This document shows positions 23,346-33,209 of a stretch of 64,000 nt of DNA, one piece after another (position 1 is the first letter of the stretch; every line of letters begins with the position of its first letter). Under the pieces are notes generated by a model. The model was not told where the DNA came from. It made no database searches and saw nothing but the letters and a program-made list of their open reading frames with translations. Source of the stretch: Bradyrhizobium ottawaense (GTDB taxonomy: Bacteria; Pseudomonadota; Alphaproteobacteria; Rhizobiales; Xanthobacteraceae); the NCBI RefSeq assembly GCF_900099825.1, contig NZ_LT629693.1:4599001-4663000 (forward strand), given 5' to 3'. The translations under genes were made by a program, and so were the position numbers.

Positions 23346-24584
23346 TTATTCGGATGCGACGTCGGCGCTGATGGTCTCGCCGAACAGATCCCACTTCTGT
23401 CCCTTGAACCGCTGCATCTGCAACTGGCTGATCGGGGCGAAGTCGGTCGCCGAGGTGTTGATCTTGACGCCGGGCAGCAGCGTGTCCGGCGTAAAGTCCT
23501 TCAGGCTTGCCGCCTGCTTCATGACGTTGGCGCGGGTGAGGTCGTCACCGCACATTTCCAGCACCTTCGCCAGGGTCTGGGCGGCGCCGTAGCCGTAGAC
23601 CAGACTGCCGTCGGTCTTGTCGGCGCCCGGCATGTACTTGTCGAGGAATTCGATCCACTTCTTCATGCCGGGATCGTTGTTCCACTGCGCGTCGGCGCCG
23701 TCCTTGGCATAGGCCGCGGACAGCACGCCCTGGGCGTTGTCGAAGCCGGCAGGCGCCATCACGCTGCCGACCGAGGCCGAGACGTTGGTGATGATCTGCA
23801 GCGGCTTCCAGCCGAGTTCGGCCGTCTTCTTGATGGTCTGGGCGCCGAATTTCGGCGTCGTGTAGATCAGCAGCACGTCGGGGTTGGCGGCTTTGATCTT
23901 GACGATGTGCGAGTCGATGGTCGGCTCGGAAACCTCGTAGCTCTCTTCCAGGATGATGGAAGAGGCGGCCTTGGCGCCAAAACCGTCCTTGGTGCCCTTG
24001 AGGTAGTCTTTGCCGAAATCGTCGTTCTGATAGAGGATCGCGATCTTGGCGTCGGGCTTCTCCTTCATCAGCCACTTCGCATAGATCTGCGCTTCGCTCT
24101 GGTAGGAGGGCTGCCAGCCGATGGTCCAGGGGAAGTTCTTCGGATCGTTCCACTTGGTGGCGCCTGTCGCCACGAACAGCTGCGGCACCTTCTTGGAGTT
24201 CAGATATTTCTGGATCGCGGTGTTGGACGGCGTGCCGAGCGGGTTGAAGACAACCAGCACTTCGTCGCTCTCGACCAGCTTGCGAACCTGCTCCACCGCC
24301 TTCGGCGGGCTGTAGCCGTCATCGTAGGTGACGAAATTGATCTTGCGGCCGTTGATGCCGCCCTTGTCGTTGATCATCTTGAAATACGCTTCTTCGGTCT
24401 TGCCGATCACGCCATAGGCGGAGGCAGGGCCGCTGTACGGCATGATGTTGCCGACCTTGATCTCGGTGTCGGTCGCGCCGGTGTCGTATTTCTTCTGGGC
24501 GAGTGCGCTGCCGCTCATGGCAGCGAACGCGACGACCGCCGTCGTGAACGCGGCGATTCTTGTTGTGGACGTCGAAAGCATCAT
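23346..24584 (-). CDS. ABC transporter substrate-binding protein, tandem paralogue 5
   Basis: Periplasmic receptor, 412 residues if the first of two adjacent ATGs (24584) is used. AAGGAGA just upstream supports that start; the frame runs open to 24713 without another good one. The signal peptide STTRIAAFTTAVVAFAAMSGSALA precedes QKKYDTGATDTEIKVGN. It is the copy nearest the permease genes, separated from livM by a terminator, so it is likely the ancestral partner of the transporter and the source of the tandem duplications (inference). Confidence 0.86.
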   Translation of the reverse strand: MMLSTSTTRIAAFTTAVVAFAAMSGSALAQKKYDTGATDTEIKVGNIMPYSGPASAYGVIGKTEEAYFKMINDKGGINGRKINFVTYDDGYSPPKAVEQVRKLVESDEVLVVFNPLGTPSNTAIQKYLNSKKVPQLFVATGATKWNDPKNFPWTIGWQPSYQSEAQIYAKWLMKEKPDAKIAILYQNDDFGKDYLKGTKDGFGAKAASSIILEESYEVSEPTIDSHIVKIKAANPDVLLIYTTPKFGAQTIKKTAELGWKPLQIITNVSASVGSVMAPAGFDNAQGVLSAAYAKDGADAQWNNDPGMKKWIEFLDKYMPGADKTDGSLVYGYGAAQTLAKVLEMCGDDLTRANVMKQAASLKDFTPDTLLPGVKINTSATDFAPISQLQMQRFKGQKWDLFGETISADVASE

Positions 24585-24627
24585 TTCTCCTTGGTCGGGT
24601 TTGCCGATTTGTGGCGTTTCAAACGAA

Positions 24628-24656
24628 ACAAGCCCCCCGGTTTGGGCCGGGAGGCA
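24628..24656 (-). terminator. Terminator after livM
   Basis: Minus-strand GCCTCCCGGCCC and the facing GGGGGGCTTGTTT form a GC-rich hairpin. It separates the transporter operon from the receptor array. Confidence 0.65.
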
Positions 24657-24735
24657 CTGGTTGGCATGAAGGAATGCATCAAGACAAGAGACCGGAGCCC
24701 GGTTCCGATTCAATCGGAACCGGTATGGTTTCCAT

Positions 24736-25755
24736 TTACCTTTTGAGCTTGCCGATCAGGCCCTGGGCTACTATCGCGACCTGCCTCGCTCCATGCGGCA
24801 CCAGGAAGATGACGAGGAACAGCAGCACGCCGAACACGGCGCCGGAAAGGCCCTTGGAGATGCCTTCGGCGATGTTCGGCACGAAGATGATGAAGGCGGA
24901 ACCGACGATCGAGCCCGGCAGCCAGCCGACGCCGCCGACGACCATGCCGAGGAACAGCGAGATCGCGAGCGTGATGGTGTAGCCGTCAGGCGCCACGAAC
25001 TGCACGGCGATGGCGCCGAGACCGCCGGCAACGCCGGTGATGCCGGCCGAGACGCCGAACGCCAGCGTCTTGTAGAGCGCAACGTCGACGCCCATGGCGG
25101 ATGCCGCGATTTCGTTGTCGCGGATCGCCATGAAGGCCCGCCCCGAACGTGACCTGAGCAGGTTCACCGAGGCGATGTAGATCCCGATCGTGATCGCGAG
25201 CGTGAAGTAATAGAGCCACATGTCCTGCGACATCGGCAGGCCGAACGGCGCGTCCGGCTTGGTGACGACGAGGCCCTGCACGCCGCCGGTCCAGTGCTCG
25301 AAGAAGCCGAGCTTGAGCAGTTGCGGCATCGCGGTGGCAAGCGCGAACGTCGCCAGCGCCAGATAGACGCCGGAGAGCCGCAGCGCCGGCTGGCCGAACG
25401 CAAAGCCGAAGGCAAAGCAAACGATGCCAGCGATCGGCAGCGTCAGCGCGTAGTTCATGTTGGCGTGTTCCATCAGGATCGCCGACGTGTAGGCGCCGAC
25501 CGCGTAGAACGCGCTCTGGCCGAGCGAGAACTGGCCGGAACCGCCGGTCAGGATGTTCAGCGCCAGCACTGCCAGTCCGTAGATCAGGAGCATCGTCATC
25601 TGGAAGATGATGAAGTTCTTGACGAACAGCGGCGCCAGACACAAAGCGGCCAGCACCACCAGCGAGGTGCCGAGGCCGAGCGTCATCGCTCTTTTCGGAA
25701 CGGCTTCGACGGCCGGGACTTCTGTGACGATGTCTTCAGCAGCGCTCATGATCAA
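24736..25755 (-). CDS. livM: Branched-chain-type ABC transporter permease LivM
   Basis: Inner-membrane permease, 339 residues, about nine hydrophobic segments. The LivM hallmark FSLGQSAFYAVGAYTSAILM is near residues 76-95, and the coupling helix RAFMAIRDNEIAASAMGVDVALYKTLAF near residues 205-232. The N-terminus has two possible starts six bases apart (MIMSAAED); the upstream ATG overlaps the stop of livH as ATGA. It is the last gene of the iclR-livGFHM transcription unit, and a hairpin follows. Confidence 0.9.
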   Translation of the reverse strand: MIMSAAEDIVTEVPAVEAVPKRAMTLGLGTSLVVLAALCLAPLFVKNFIIFQMTMLLIYGLAVLALNILTGGSGQFSLGQSAFYAVGAYTSAILMEHANMNYALTLPIAGIVCFAFGFAFGQPALRLSGVYLALATFALATAMPQLLKLGFFEHWTGGVQGLVVTKPDAPFGLPMSQDMWLYYFTLAITIGIYIASVNLLRSRSGRAFMAIRDNEIAASAMGVDVALYKTLAFGVSAGITGVAGGLGAIAVQFVAPDGYTITLAISLFLGMVVGGVGWLPGSIVGSAFIIFVPNIAEGISKGLSGAVFGVLLFLVIFLVPHGARQVAIVAQGLIGKLKR

Positions 25756-26630
25756 ACTCGCTTCACGATGGGCCGGCCAAGCAGCCCAGCCGGTTTGACG
25801 ACCAATACGACGATGATCAGCGCAAGCGCGATCGGCAGTTTCAGCTCGTTACCGACACCGGGAATGTAGGTGCCTGCGAGGTTCTCGAAGATGCCGACCA
25901 GGAAGCCGCCGATCACGGCGCCAAGCGGCGAAGTCAGGCCGCCGAGCACTGCCGCGGCAAATCCGTAGATCAGCACGCCGCCCATCATGTTCGGCTCGAG
26001 GAACACCACAGGCGCAATCAGCATGCCGGCGATCGCGCCGATGGCGGTCGCCATGCCCCAGCCGAGTGCGATCATCCAGGAGGTGTTGATGCCGACCAGC
26101 CGGGCCGATTCAGGCACCGAGGCCGCCGCCCGCATTGCAAGGCCGATCCGCGTGTACTGGAAGAAGATGAACAGCAGGATCAGCAGCAGGATGGTGACGC
26201 CGATCATGCCGGCCTGGTGGGTCGAGATCAGCTGGCTGCCGAGGAAGGGCGAGGATCCGAACGGCGTCGGATACTGCTTGATGGTGAAGTCCCAGATCAG
26301 GCCGGCGACGCTGTTGACGATGGCGAACAGCGCGATGAAGCCGGCGACGTTGGTCAGGATCGGCGCCTTCGCCAGCGGCTTGAACAGCAGACGCTCGATG
26401 GCGATGCCGCCGGCGAACGACAGCGCCAGTGTCAGGATGAAGGCACCCCAATAGGGGACGCCCCACTGCATCATTTGCCAGGATATGAACGTCGAGAACA
26501 TCGCCATTTCGCCCTGGGCGAAATTCAGATGGTCGATTGCCTGGTAGATCATCACGACGGCGAGCGCCATACAGGCGTAGATCGCGCCTGTCGCGATGCC
26601 GGCCAGGACTTGGTTGGTAAAGAGTTCCAT
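25752..26630 (-). CDS. livH: Branched-chain-type ABC transporter permease LivH
   Basis: Inner-membrane permease, 292 residues. Features are QVLAGIATGAIYACMALAVVMIYQAIDHLNFAQGEMAMFSTF at the start, the coupling segment LAMRAAASVPESARLVGINTSWMIALGW and a C-terminal FLVGIFENLAGTYI. The length equals the usual LivH, unlike the longer copy at 14578. It lies 11 bases after livF and overlaps livM by four bases. The substrate is set by whichever of the five receptors docks. Confidence 0.9.
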   Translation of the reverse strand: MELFTNQVLAGIATGAIYACMALAVVMIYQAIDHLNFAQGEMAMFSTFISWQMMQWGVPYWGAFILTLALSFAGGIAIERLLFKPLAKAPILTNVAGFIALFAIVNSVAGLIWDFTIKQYPTPFGSSPFLGSQLISTHQAGMIGVTILLLILLFIFFQYTRIGLAMRAAASVPESARLVGINTSWMIALGWGMATAIGAIAGMLIAPVVFLEPNMMGGVLIYGFAAAVLGGLTSPLGAVIGGFLVGIFENLAGTYIPGVGNELKLPIALALIIVVLVVKPAGLLGRPIVKRV

Positions 26631-26641
26631 GGCCGCGTTCC

Positions 26642-27355
26642 TCAGTAGCCGAGATAGGATTTACGGACGTCTTCGTTGTTCGCGATGTCCTTGGCATTGC
26701 CCGACATCACGATCCGTCCGGTTTCGATCACATAGGCCTGGTCGGCGAGCTCGAGCGCCAGTTGCGCATTCTGCTCCACCACCAGGATGGTAACCTTGTC
26801 CTCGCGGTTGATCTTGCCGAGAATCCCGAACAGGTCGCGCACGATCAGCGGCGCCAGGCCGAACGACGGCTCGTCCAGAAGCATCAGCCGCGGCCGCAGC
26901 ATCAGGGCGCGGGCGACCGCGAGCATCTGCTGTTCGCCGCCCGAAAGCGTGCCGGCCTGCTGGGTGTAGCGCTGCTTCAGCACCGGGAAGTGCGAATACA
27001 TGCGCTCGATGTCGGAGACGATGTTGGCCTTGTCGGTGCGGGTGATGGCGCCGAGCTGCAGGTTCTCTTCCACCGTCATGGTGGTGAAGGTGCCGCGGCC
27101 CTGCGGCACATGGGCAATGCCGAGACGAACGACGTTTTCGGTCGAACGGTTTCCCAAAGGCTTGCCGTCGAACTCGATCGCGCCGGTCGAGCGCACCATG
27201 TTGCAGATCGCCCGCAGCGTGGTGGTCTTGCCGGCGCCGTTGGCGCCGAGCAGGGTGGTCAGGCTGCCCTCGTTGAGCGAGAACGAGAGGCCGTGAAGCG
27301 CCTGGACCTGCCCGTAATAGGCGCGGAGATCCTTGACGTTGAGCATCGCGGTCAT
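26642..27355 (-). CDS. livF: Branched-chain-type ABC transporter ATP-binding protein LivF
   Basis: ATPase subunit of 237 residues at the inner face of the membrane. Walker A GANGAGKTT, signature LSGGEQQML and Walker B LMLLDEPSFGLAP are intact. RAYYGQVQALHGLSFSLNEG at the start is typical for LivF. The start overlaps the livG stop by four bases (ATGA). It pairs with LivG to form the asymmetric ATPase dimer of this importer. Confidence 0.9.
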   Translation of the reverse strand: MTAMLNVKDLRAYYGQVQALHGLSFSLNEGSLTTLLGANGAGKTTTLRAICNMVRSTGAIEFDGKPLGNRSTENVVRLGIAHVPQGRGTFTTMTVEENLQLGAITRTDKANIVSDIERMYSHFPVLKQRYTQQAGTLSGGEQQMLAVARALMLRPRLMLLDEPSFGLAPLIVRDLFGILGKINREDKVTILVVEQNAQLALELADQAYVIETGRIVMSGNAKDIANNEDVRKSYLGY

Positions 27356-28149
27356 TGGTCCTTGCTCCCCAGATAGGCTTTGATGACATCCGGGTCGGCC
27401 TGGACCTGGGCCGGTGTTCCCTCGGCGAGCTTCTTGCCGAAGTTGAGTGCGACGACGTGGTCGGCGATCGACATCACCAGACCCATGTGATGCTCGACCA
27501 GCAGCACGGTCATGTGGCGCTCGTCCCTGATCCGGCGGATCAGGTCGCCGAGCACGTAGACTTCCTCGTGGTTGAGGCCGCCGGCCGGTTCGTCGAGCAG
27601 CAGGATCTTGGGATCGGCCGCCAGCGCGCGCGCCAGCTCGACCCGCTTCTGGGTGCCGAACGGCAGGCCGGAAACCACGGTATGGGCCACGCTCTCGAGA
27701 TCGAGATAGGCCAGGATCTCATGCACCTTCTTGTTGGTGTCGGCCTCGCCGCGGCGAACCCAGGCGAGCTTCAGCGAATCCGAAATGATGTCGCTCGAGG
27801 TGCGCGCATGGGTGCCGACGCGAACGTTGTCGAGCACCGAGAGGTTGGGAAACAGCGCGACGTTCTGGAACGTGCGGCCGATGCCGATCTCGGCGATCCG
27901 GTGCGGCGGGCGCGTCAGGATGCTGGCGCCTTCCATCAGGATGTCGCCGGAGGACGGCTGGTAGAGCCGGGAGAGGCAGTTGAACAGCGTGGTCTTGCCG
28001 GCGCCGTTCGGTCCGATCAGCCCAAGGATCTGCCCCTTGAGCATGTCGAACGATACGCCATTCAACGCGATGATGCCGCCGAACACGACGCTGACGTCGC
28101 GAACCGCAAGCAGGGGAGCATTTCCCTGCGCGAGCTGTGCCTGCGTCAT
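27352..28149 (-). CDS. livG: Branched-chain-type ABC transporter ATP-binding protein LivG
   Basis: ATPase subunit, 265 residues. Walker A GPNGAGKTT, signature region LPFGTQKRVELARAL (LSGGQ replaced by LPFGTQ, as is usual in LivG) and Walker B LLLDEPAGGLNHEE are visible, then LVEHHMGLVMSIADHVVAL. It is the first structural gene after iclR on the same strand, 69 bases away, with a 7-bp-arm hairpin in between. A short stem could allow partial read-through from the regulator gene. Confidence 0.9.
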   Translation of the reverse strand: MTQAQLAQGNAPLLAVRDVSVVFGGIIALNGVSFDMLKGQILGLIGPNGAGKTTLFNCLSRLYQPSSGDILMEGASILTRPPHRIAEIGIGRTFQNVALFPNLSVLDNVRVGTHARTSSDIISDSLKLAWVRRGEADTNKKVHEILAYLDLESVAHTVVSGLPFGTQKRVELARALAADPKILLLDEPAGGLNHEEVYVLGDLIRRIRDERHMTVLLVEHHMGLVMSIADHVVALNFGKKLAEGTPAQVQADPDVIKAYLGSKDQ

Positions 28150-28184
28150 CTCGTCTCGCCCATGCTGAACACGGTGCGGGAATG

Positions 28185-28206
28185 TCCGCGCGAACTTTTG
28201 CGCGGA
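28185..28206 (-). promoter_or_regulatory. Hairpin between iclR and livG
   Basis: TCCGCGC and GCGCGGA pair perfectly around an eight-base loop in the 69-base gap. There is no T-run, so this looks like an attenuating or stabilising stem and not a terminator. Confidence 0.4.
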
Positions 28207-28218
28207 TCACGATGATGG

Positions 28219-29085
28219 CTATCTGATCCCCTCGGCCAAACGTGCAACTTTCCCTCCTGGTTTAAGCTTTTTGCTTTCATCTTTTTTTGATTGCGGCGCC
28301 GCACCGCCCAGTGCCGCCTCGATGTTCCTTACCATCGCCACAAGGCGAGGTCCAATATCGTTGAGCAGCCGATCTTCCGTAAAGCGGAATGCCGGTGCGC
28401 CACAATTGAAGGCGTACGGTCCGGTTCCGTCGTTCAGCTTCAGCGCCACGCCGACCGCGGCGACGTCGTTCTGCCACTCGCCGGCGGAGATCGTGAACCC
28501 GTAGCGCGCCACGGTCTCACCGGCGCGCTCGATGCCGTCCCGCATCCGGGACCAGCGGCTGCCATAGTGGTCGCGCAGTTCGCGCAATAAAGAGGCACGA
28601 TCGTCCGGGGGCAATGCCCAGATATAGGCCCGGCCCATCGCCGTGGTCGCGATCGGTATTCGCGAACCGACGTCGAGCTGTACGCCGAGCGTCAGCCCGT
28701 TACGGCTTTGCCCGAAATAGATCATGCTGTGGCGATCGCGGCCGCCGACCGCGACCGCACCGCCGGTCTCGCGCATGACTTCTTCCCGGTAGGGTTCGGA
28801 CAAATGCCGAACGCCGAGATTGGCCAGCGCGGCATACCCCAACATCATGGCTGACGGCGCAAGCTGATACTTTTCGAACCGCGGAACGGGTGTAAGGTAT
28901 CCCAGCTTGGTCAAGGTGTAGGTCAGCCGGGAAATGGTTGGCTTCGGCAAATTAGTACGGGCGGCGATCTCCTGATTGCCAAGAAGCCCGTCGTTGGGAT
29001 GGAATGCGCGCAACACATCAAGTCCGCGGGAAAGCGCGACGACGAAGCTGCGATCTGTCGCCACTTTCTTCCCTGGACGCTTCAT
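28219..29085 (-). CDS. IclR family transcriptional regulator
   Basis: DNA-binding regulator of 288 residues. The winged helix-turn-helix is near residues 14-75 (SRGLDVLRAFHPNDGLLGNQEIAARTNLPKPTISRLTYTLTKLGYL), followed by an IclR effector-binding domain with AMGRAYIWALPPD and GEWQNDVAAVGVALKL. A lysine-rich tail of about 25 residues closes the protein. It is transcribed away from the pim-like operon and in line with the liv operon. A perfect 17-bp palindrome in the 188-base divergent gap is its likely binding site. Control of both neighbouring operons in response to a dicarboxylate or its CoA ester is inference. Confidence 0.88.
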   Translation of the reverse strand: MKRPGKKVATDRSFVVALSRGLDVLRAFHPNDGLLGNQEIAARTNLPKPTISRLTYTLTKLGYLTPVPRFEKYQLAPSAMMLGYAALANLGVRHLSEPYREEVMRETGGAVAVGGRDRHSMIYFGQSRNGLTLGVQLDVGSRIPIATTAMGRAYIWALPPDDRASLLRELRDHYGSRWSRMRDGIERAGETVARYGFTISAGEWQNDVAAVGVALKLNDGTGPYAFNCGAPAFRFTEDRLLNDIGPRLVAMVRNIEAALGGAAPQSKKDESKKLKPGGKVARLAEGIR

Positions 29086-29161
29086 TTACCTGCTTCTGCG
29101 CGGAGCTCGTTGACAAGGGACGTGCTTCAAAATAACCCTCCGTGTCAAGATGTGGAATTAA

Positions 29162-29178
29162 ATTTCGCAGTGCGAAAT
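29162..29178. promoter_or_regulatory. Candidate IclR operator
   Basis: ATTTCGCA-G-TGCGAAAT is a perfect palindrome centred about 104 bases before the GTG start of the bifunctional beta-oxidation gene. Its shape fits sites bound by IclR dimers. A TTGACA at 29110-29115 lies upstream; no convincing -10 was found. Confidence 0.55.
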
Positions 29179-29273
29179 CAACAAAGAGCGTAGCTACTCA
29201 ACGCAAGTCGGGCAGCGAAACTCAAAGGCCAAACGCAAAGCCAAACTCAAGAACAGTATCCAGGGAGAGCCCC

Positions 29274-31370
<2,097 letters not shown>

Positions 31371-31392
31371 TGGGCCGCTGTTCCCACCACGA

Positions 31393-31471
31393 GTCATTCC
31401 GGGGCGATGCGTCAGCATCGAACCCGGAATCTCGAGATTCCGGGTTCACGCTTCGCGTGCCCCGGAATGAC
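31393..31471. repeat. Cruciform repeat, family C, with a 26-bp perfect palindrome
   Basis: Outer arms GTCATTCCGGGGC (31393-31405) and GCCCCGGAATGAC (31459-31471) enclose a perfect 26-bp palindrome at 31421-31446 centred on CTCGAG. It sits between the bifunctional enzyme and the ligase gene and could form a strong mRNA hairpin inside the operon. Confidence 0.8.
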
Positions 31472-31500
31472 GGCCTCTCTATGCCTCGCTGAAAGCCGCC

Positions 31501-33177
31501 ATGACCCATCCCGGCGAACAATTTTATCCGCAAGGCGTCCGCTGGGACGATACGATCGCGTGCGGCACGCTGCCCGATTTGCTGTCGACGGCATCAGCCG
31601 ACTACGGCGCGCGGCCGGCGCTCGAATTCCGCGACCGGCCGATCGGCTATACTGAACTCGAAGCGCTGGTGGAGACGGCGGCGTCAGCCTTCCTGCGCGC
31701 CGGCTACGGCAAAGGCCATTCGGTCGCGCTGTTCCTCGGCAACTCGCCGGATCATCCCGTCAATTTCTTTGGCGCGCTCAAGGCCGGCGCCCGCATCGTG
31801 CATCTCAGTCCGCTCGACGGTGAGATCGCGCTGTCGCACAAGCTCTCGGACTCCGGCGCGCGCATCCTCGTCACCAGCAACCTGTCGGCGCTGCTGCCGA
31901 CCGCGCTGAAATTTCTCGACAAGGGCCTGCTCGACCGCCTGATCGTGTGCGAGGACGATCACTGGGGCAAGGTCGGCACACCGCAGGCGGCGCTGCCGGA
32001 CAATCCCAAGATCATCACCTACAAGCAGTTCACCGACGGCGCGGCGAAGCCCGCCGCATGGCCCACAATGTCGGCCGATGACGTCGCGCTGCTGCAATAT
32101 ACCGGCGGCACCACCGGCCTTCCAAAAGGCGCGATGCTGAGCCACGGCAATCTCACGTCCGCGGTGTCGGTCTACGACGTCTGGGGCAAGCCGGCGCGCG
32201 CCGAGCGCAACAATCCGGTCGAGCGCGTGATCTGCGTGCTGCCGCTGTTTCACATCTATGCGCTGACGGTGGTGCTGCTGTCGTCGATCCGGCGCGGCCA
32301 TCTGATCTCGCTGCATCAGCGTTTTGACGTCGAGGCGGTCATGCGCGATATCGAAGTCAAGCGCGCCACCGCATTTCCGGGCGTGCCGACGATGTGGATT
32401 GCGATCGCGGCATTGCCCGATCTCGACAAGCGCGATTTGTCGTCGCTGGTCAGCGTCGGCTCCGGCGGCGCACCGCTGCCGGTCGAGGTCGCCAAAATCC
32501 TCGAGCGCAGGGTCGGCATGAAGCTCAAGAGCGGCTGGGGCATGACCGAAACCTGCTCGCCCGGCACCGCCCATCCCAAGGAAGGCCCGGACAAGCCGGG
32601 CTCGATCGGCTTGATGCTGCCGGGTATCGAGATGGACGTGGTATCGCTCGATGACCCCAAGCAGGTGGTGCCGGTGGGCGAAGTCGGCGAAATCCGCATC
32701 CGCGGTCCGAACGTCACCAAGGGTTACTGGAACCGGCCGAAGGAAACCGCGGAAGCCTTCGTCGGCGATCGCTTCCTGACCGGCGATATCGGCTACATGG
32801 ACGGCGACGGCTATTTCTATCTGGTCGACCGCAAGAAGGACATGATCATCTCCGGCGGCTTCAACGTCTATCCGCAGATGATCGAGCAGGCGATCTACAC
32901 CCACCCTGGCGTACAGGAAGTGATCGTGATCGGCATCCCCGACGACTATCGCGGCGAGGCGGCGAAGGCCTTCATCAAGCTGCGCGCGGATGCCAAACCG
33001 TTCGGCCTGGAAGAATTGCGCGCGTTTCTCACCGGCAAGATCGGCAAACATGAATTGCCGGTCGCGGTCGATTTCGTCGAGGAACTGCCGCGCACGCCGG
33101 TCGGAAAATTGTCGCGTCACGAACTCCGCCTGCAGCAACCGTCGCCGCAGGCCGCCAGCAAAAAAGACGTCGCGTAA
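31501..33177 (+). CDS. pimA: Dicarboxylate/long-chain acyl-CoA ligase (AMP-forming; PimA-like)
   Basis: ATP-dependent acid:CoA ligase of 558 residues that would activate a dicarboxylic or fatty acid for the operon's beta-oxidation enzymes. The P-loop YTGGTTGLPKGAM is at residues 200-212, GWGMTETCSPG near 346-356, the adenylate-binding YFYLVDRKKDMIISGGFNVYP near residues 438-458, and the C-terminal catalytic lysine in RTPVGKLSRHEL. It follows the bifunctional enzyme with a 130-base gap filled by a palindromic repeat. The PimA name rests on gene order and general similarity; substrate length is not readable from sequence. Confidence 0.82.
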   Translation: MTHPGEQFYPQGVRWDDTIACGTLPDLLSTASADYGARPALEFRDRPIGYTELEALVETAASAFLRAGYGKGHSVALFLGNSPDHPVNFFGALKAGARIVHLSPLDGEIALSHKLSDSGARILVTSNLSALLPTALKFLDKGLLDRLIVCEDDHWGKVGTPQAALPDNPKIITYKQFTDGAAKPAAWPTMSADDVALLQYTGGTTGLPKGAMLSHGNLTSAVSVYDVWGKPARAERNNPVERVICVLPLFHIYALTVVLLSSIRRGHLISLHQRFDVEAVMRDIEVKRATAFPGVPTMWIAIAALPDLDKRDLSSLVSVGSGGAPLPVEVAKILERRVGMKLKSGWGMTETCSPGTAHPKEGPDKPGSIGLMLPGIEMDVVSLDDPKQVVPVGEVGEIRIRGPNVTKGYWNRPKETAEAFVGDRFLTGDIGYMDGDGYFYLVDRKKDMIISGGFNVYPQMIEQAIYTHPGVQEVIVIGIPDDYRGEAAKAFIKLRADAKPFGLEELRAFLTGKIGKHELPVAVDFVEELPRTPVGKLSRHELRLQQPSPQAASKKDVA

Positions 33178-33209
33178 TCAGGAATTGAACTCGTTCACAG
33201 GAGGATCCG

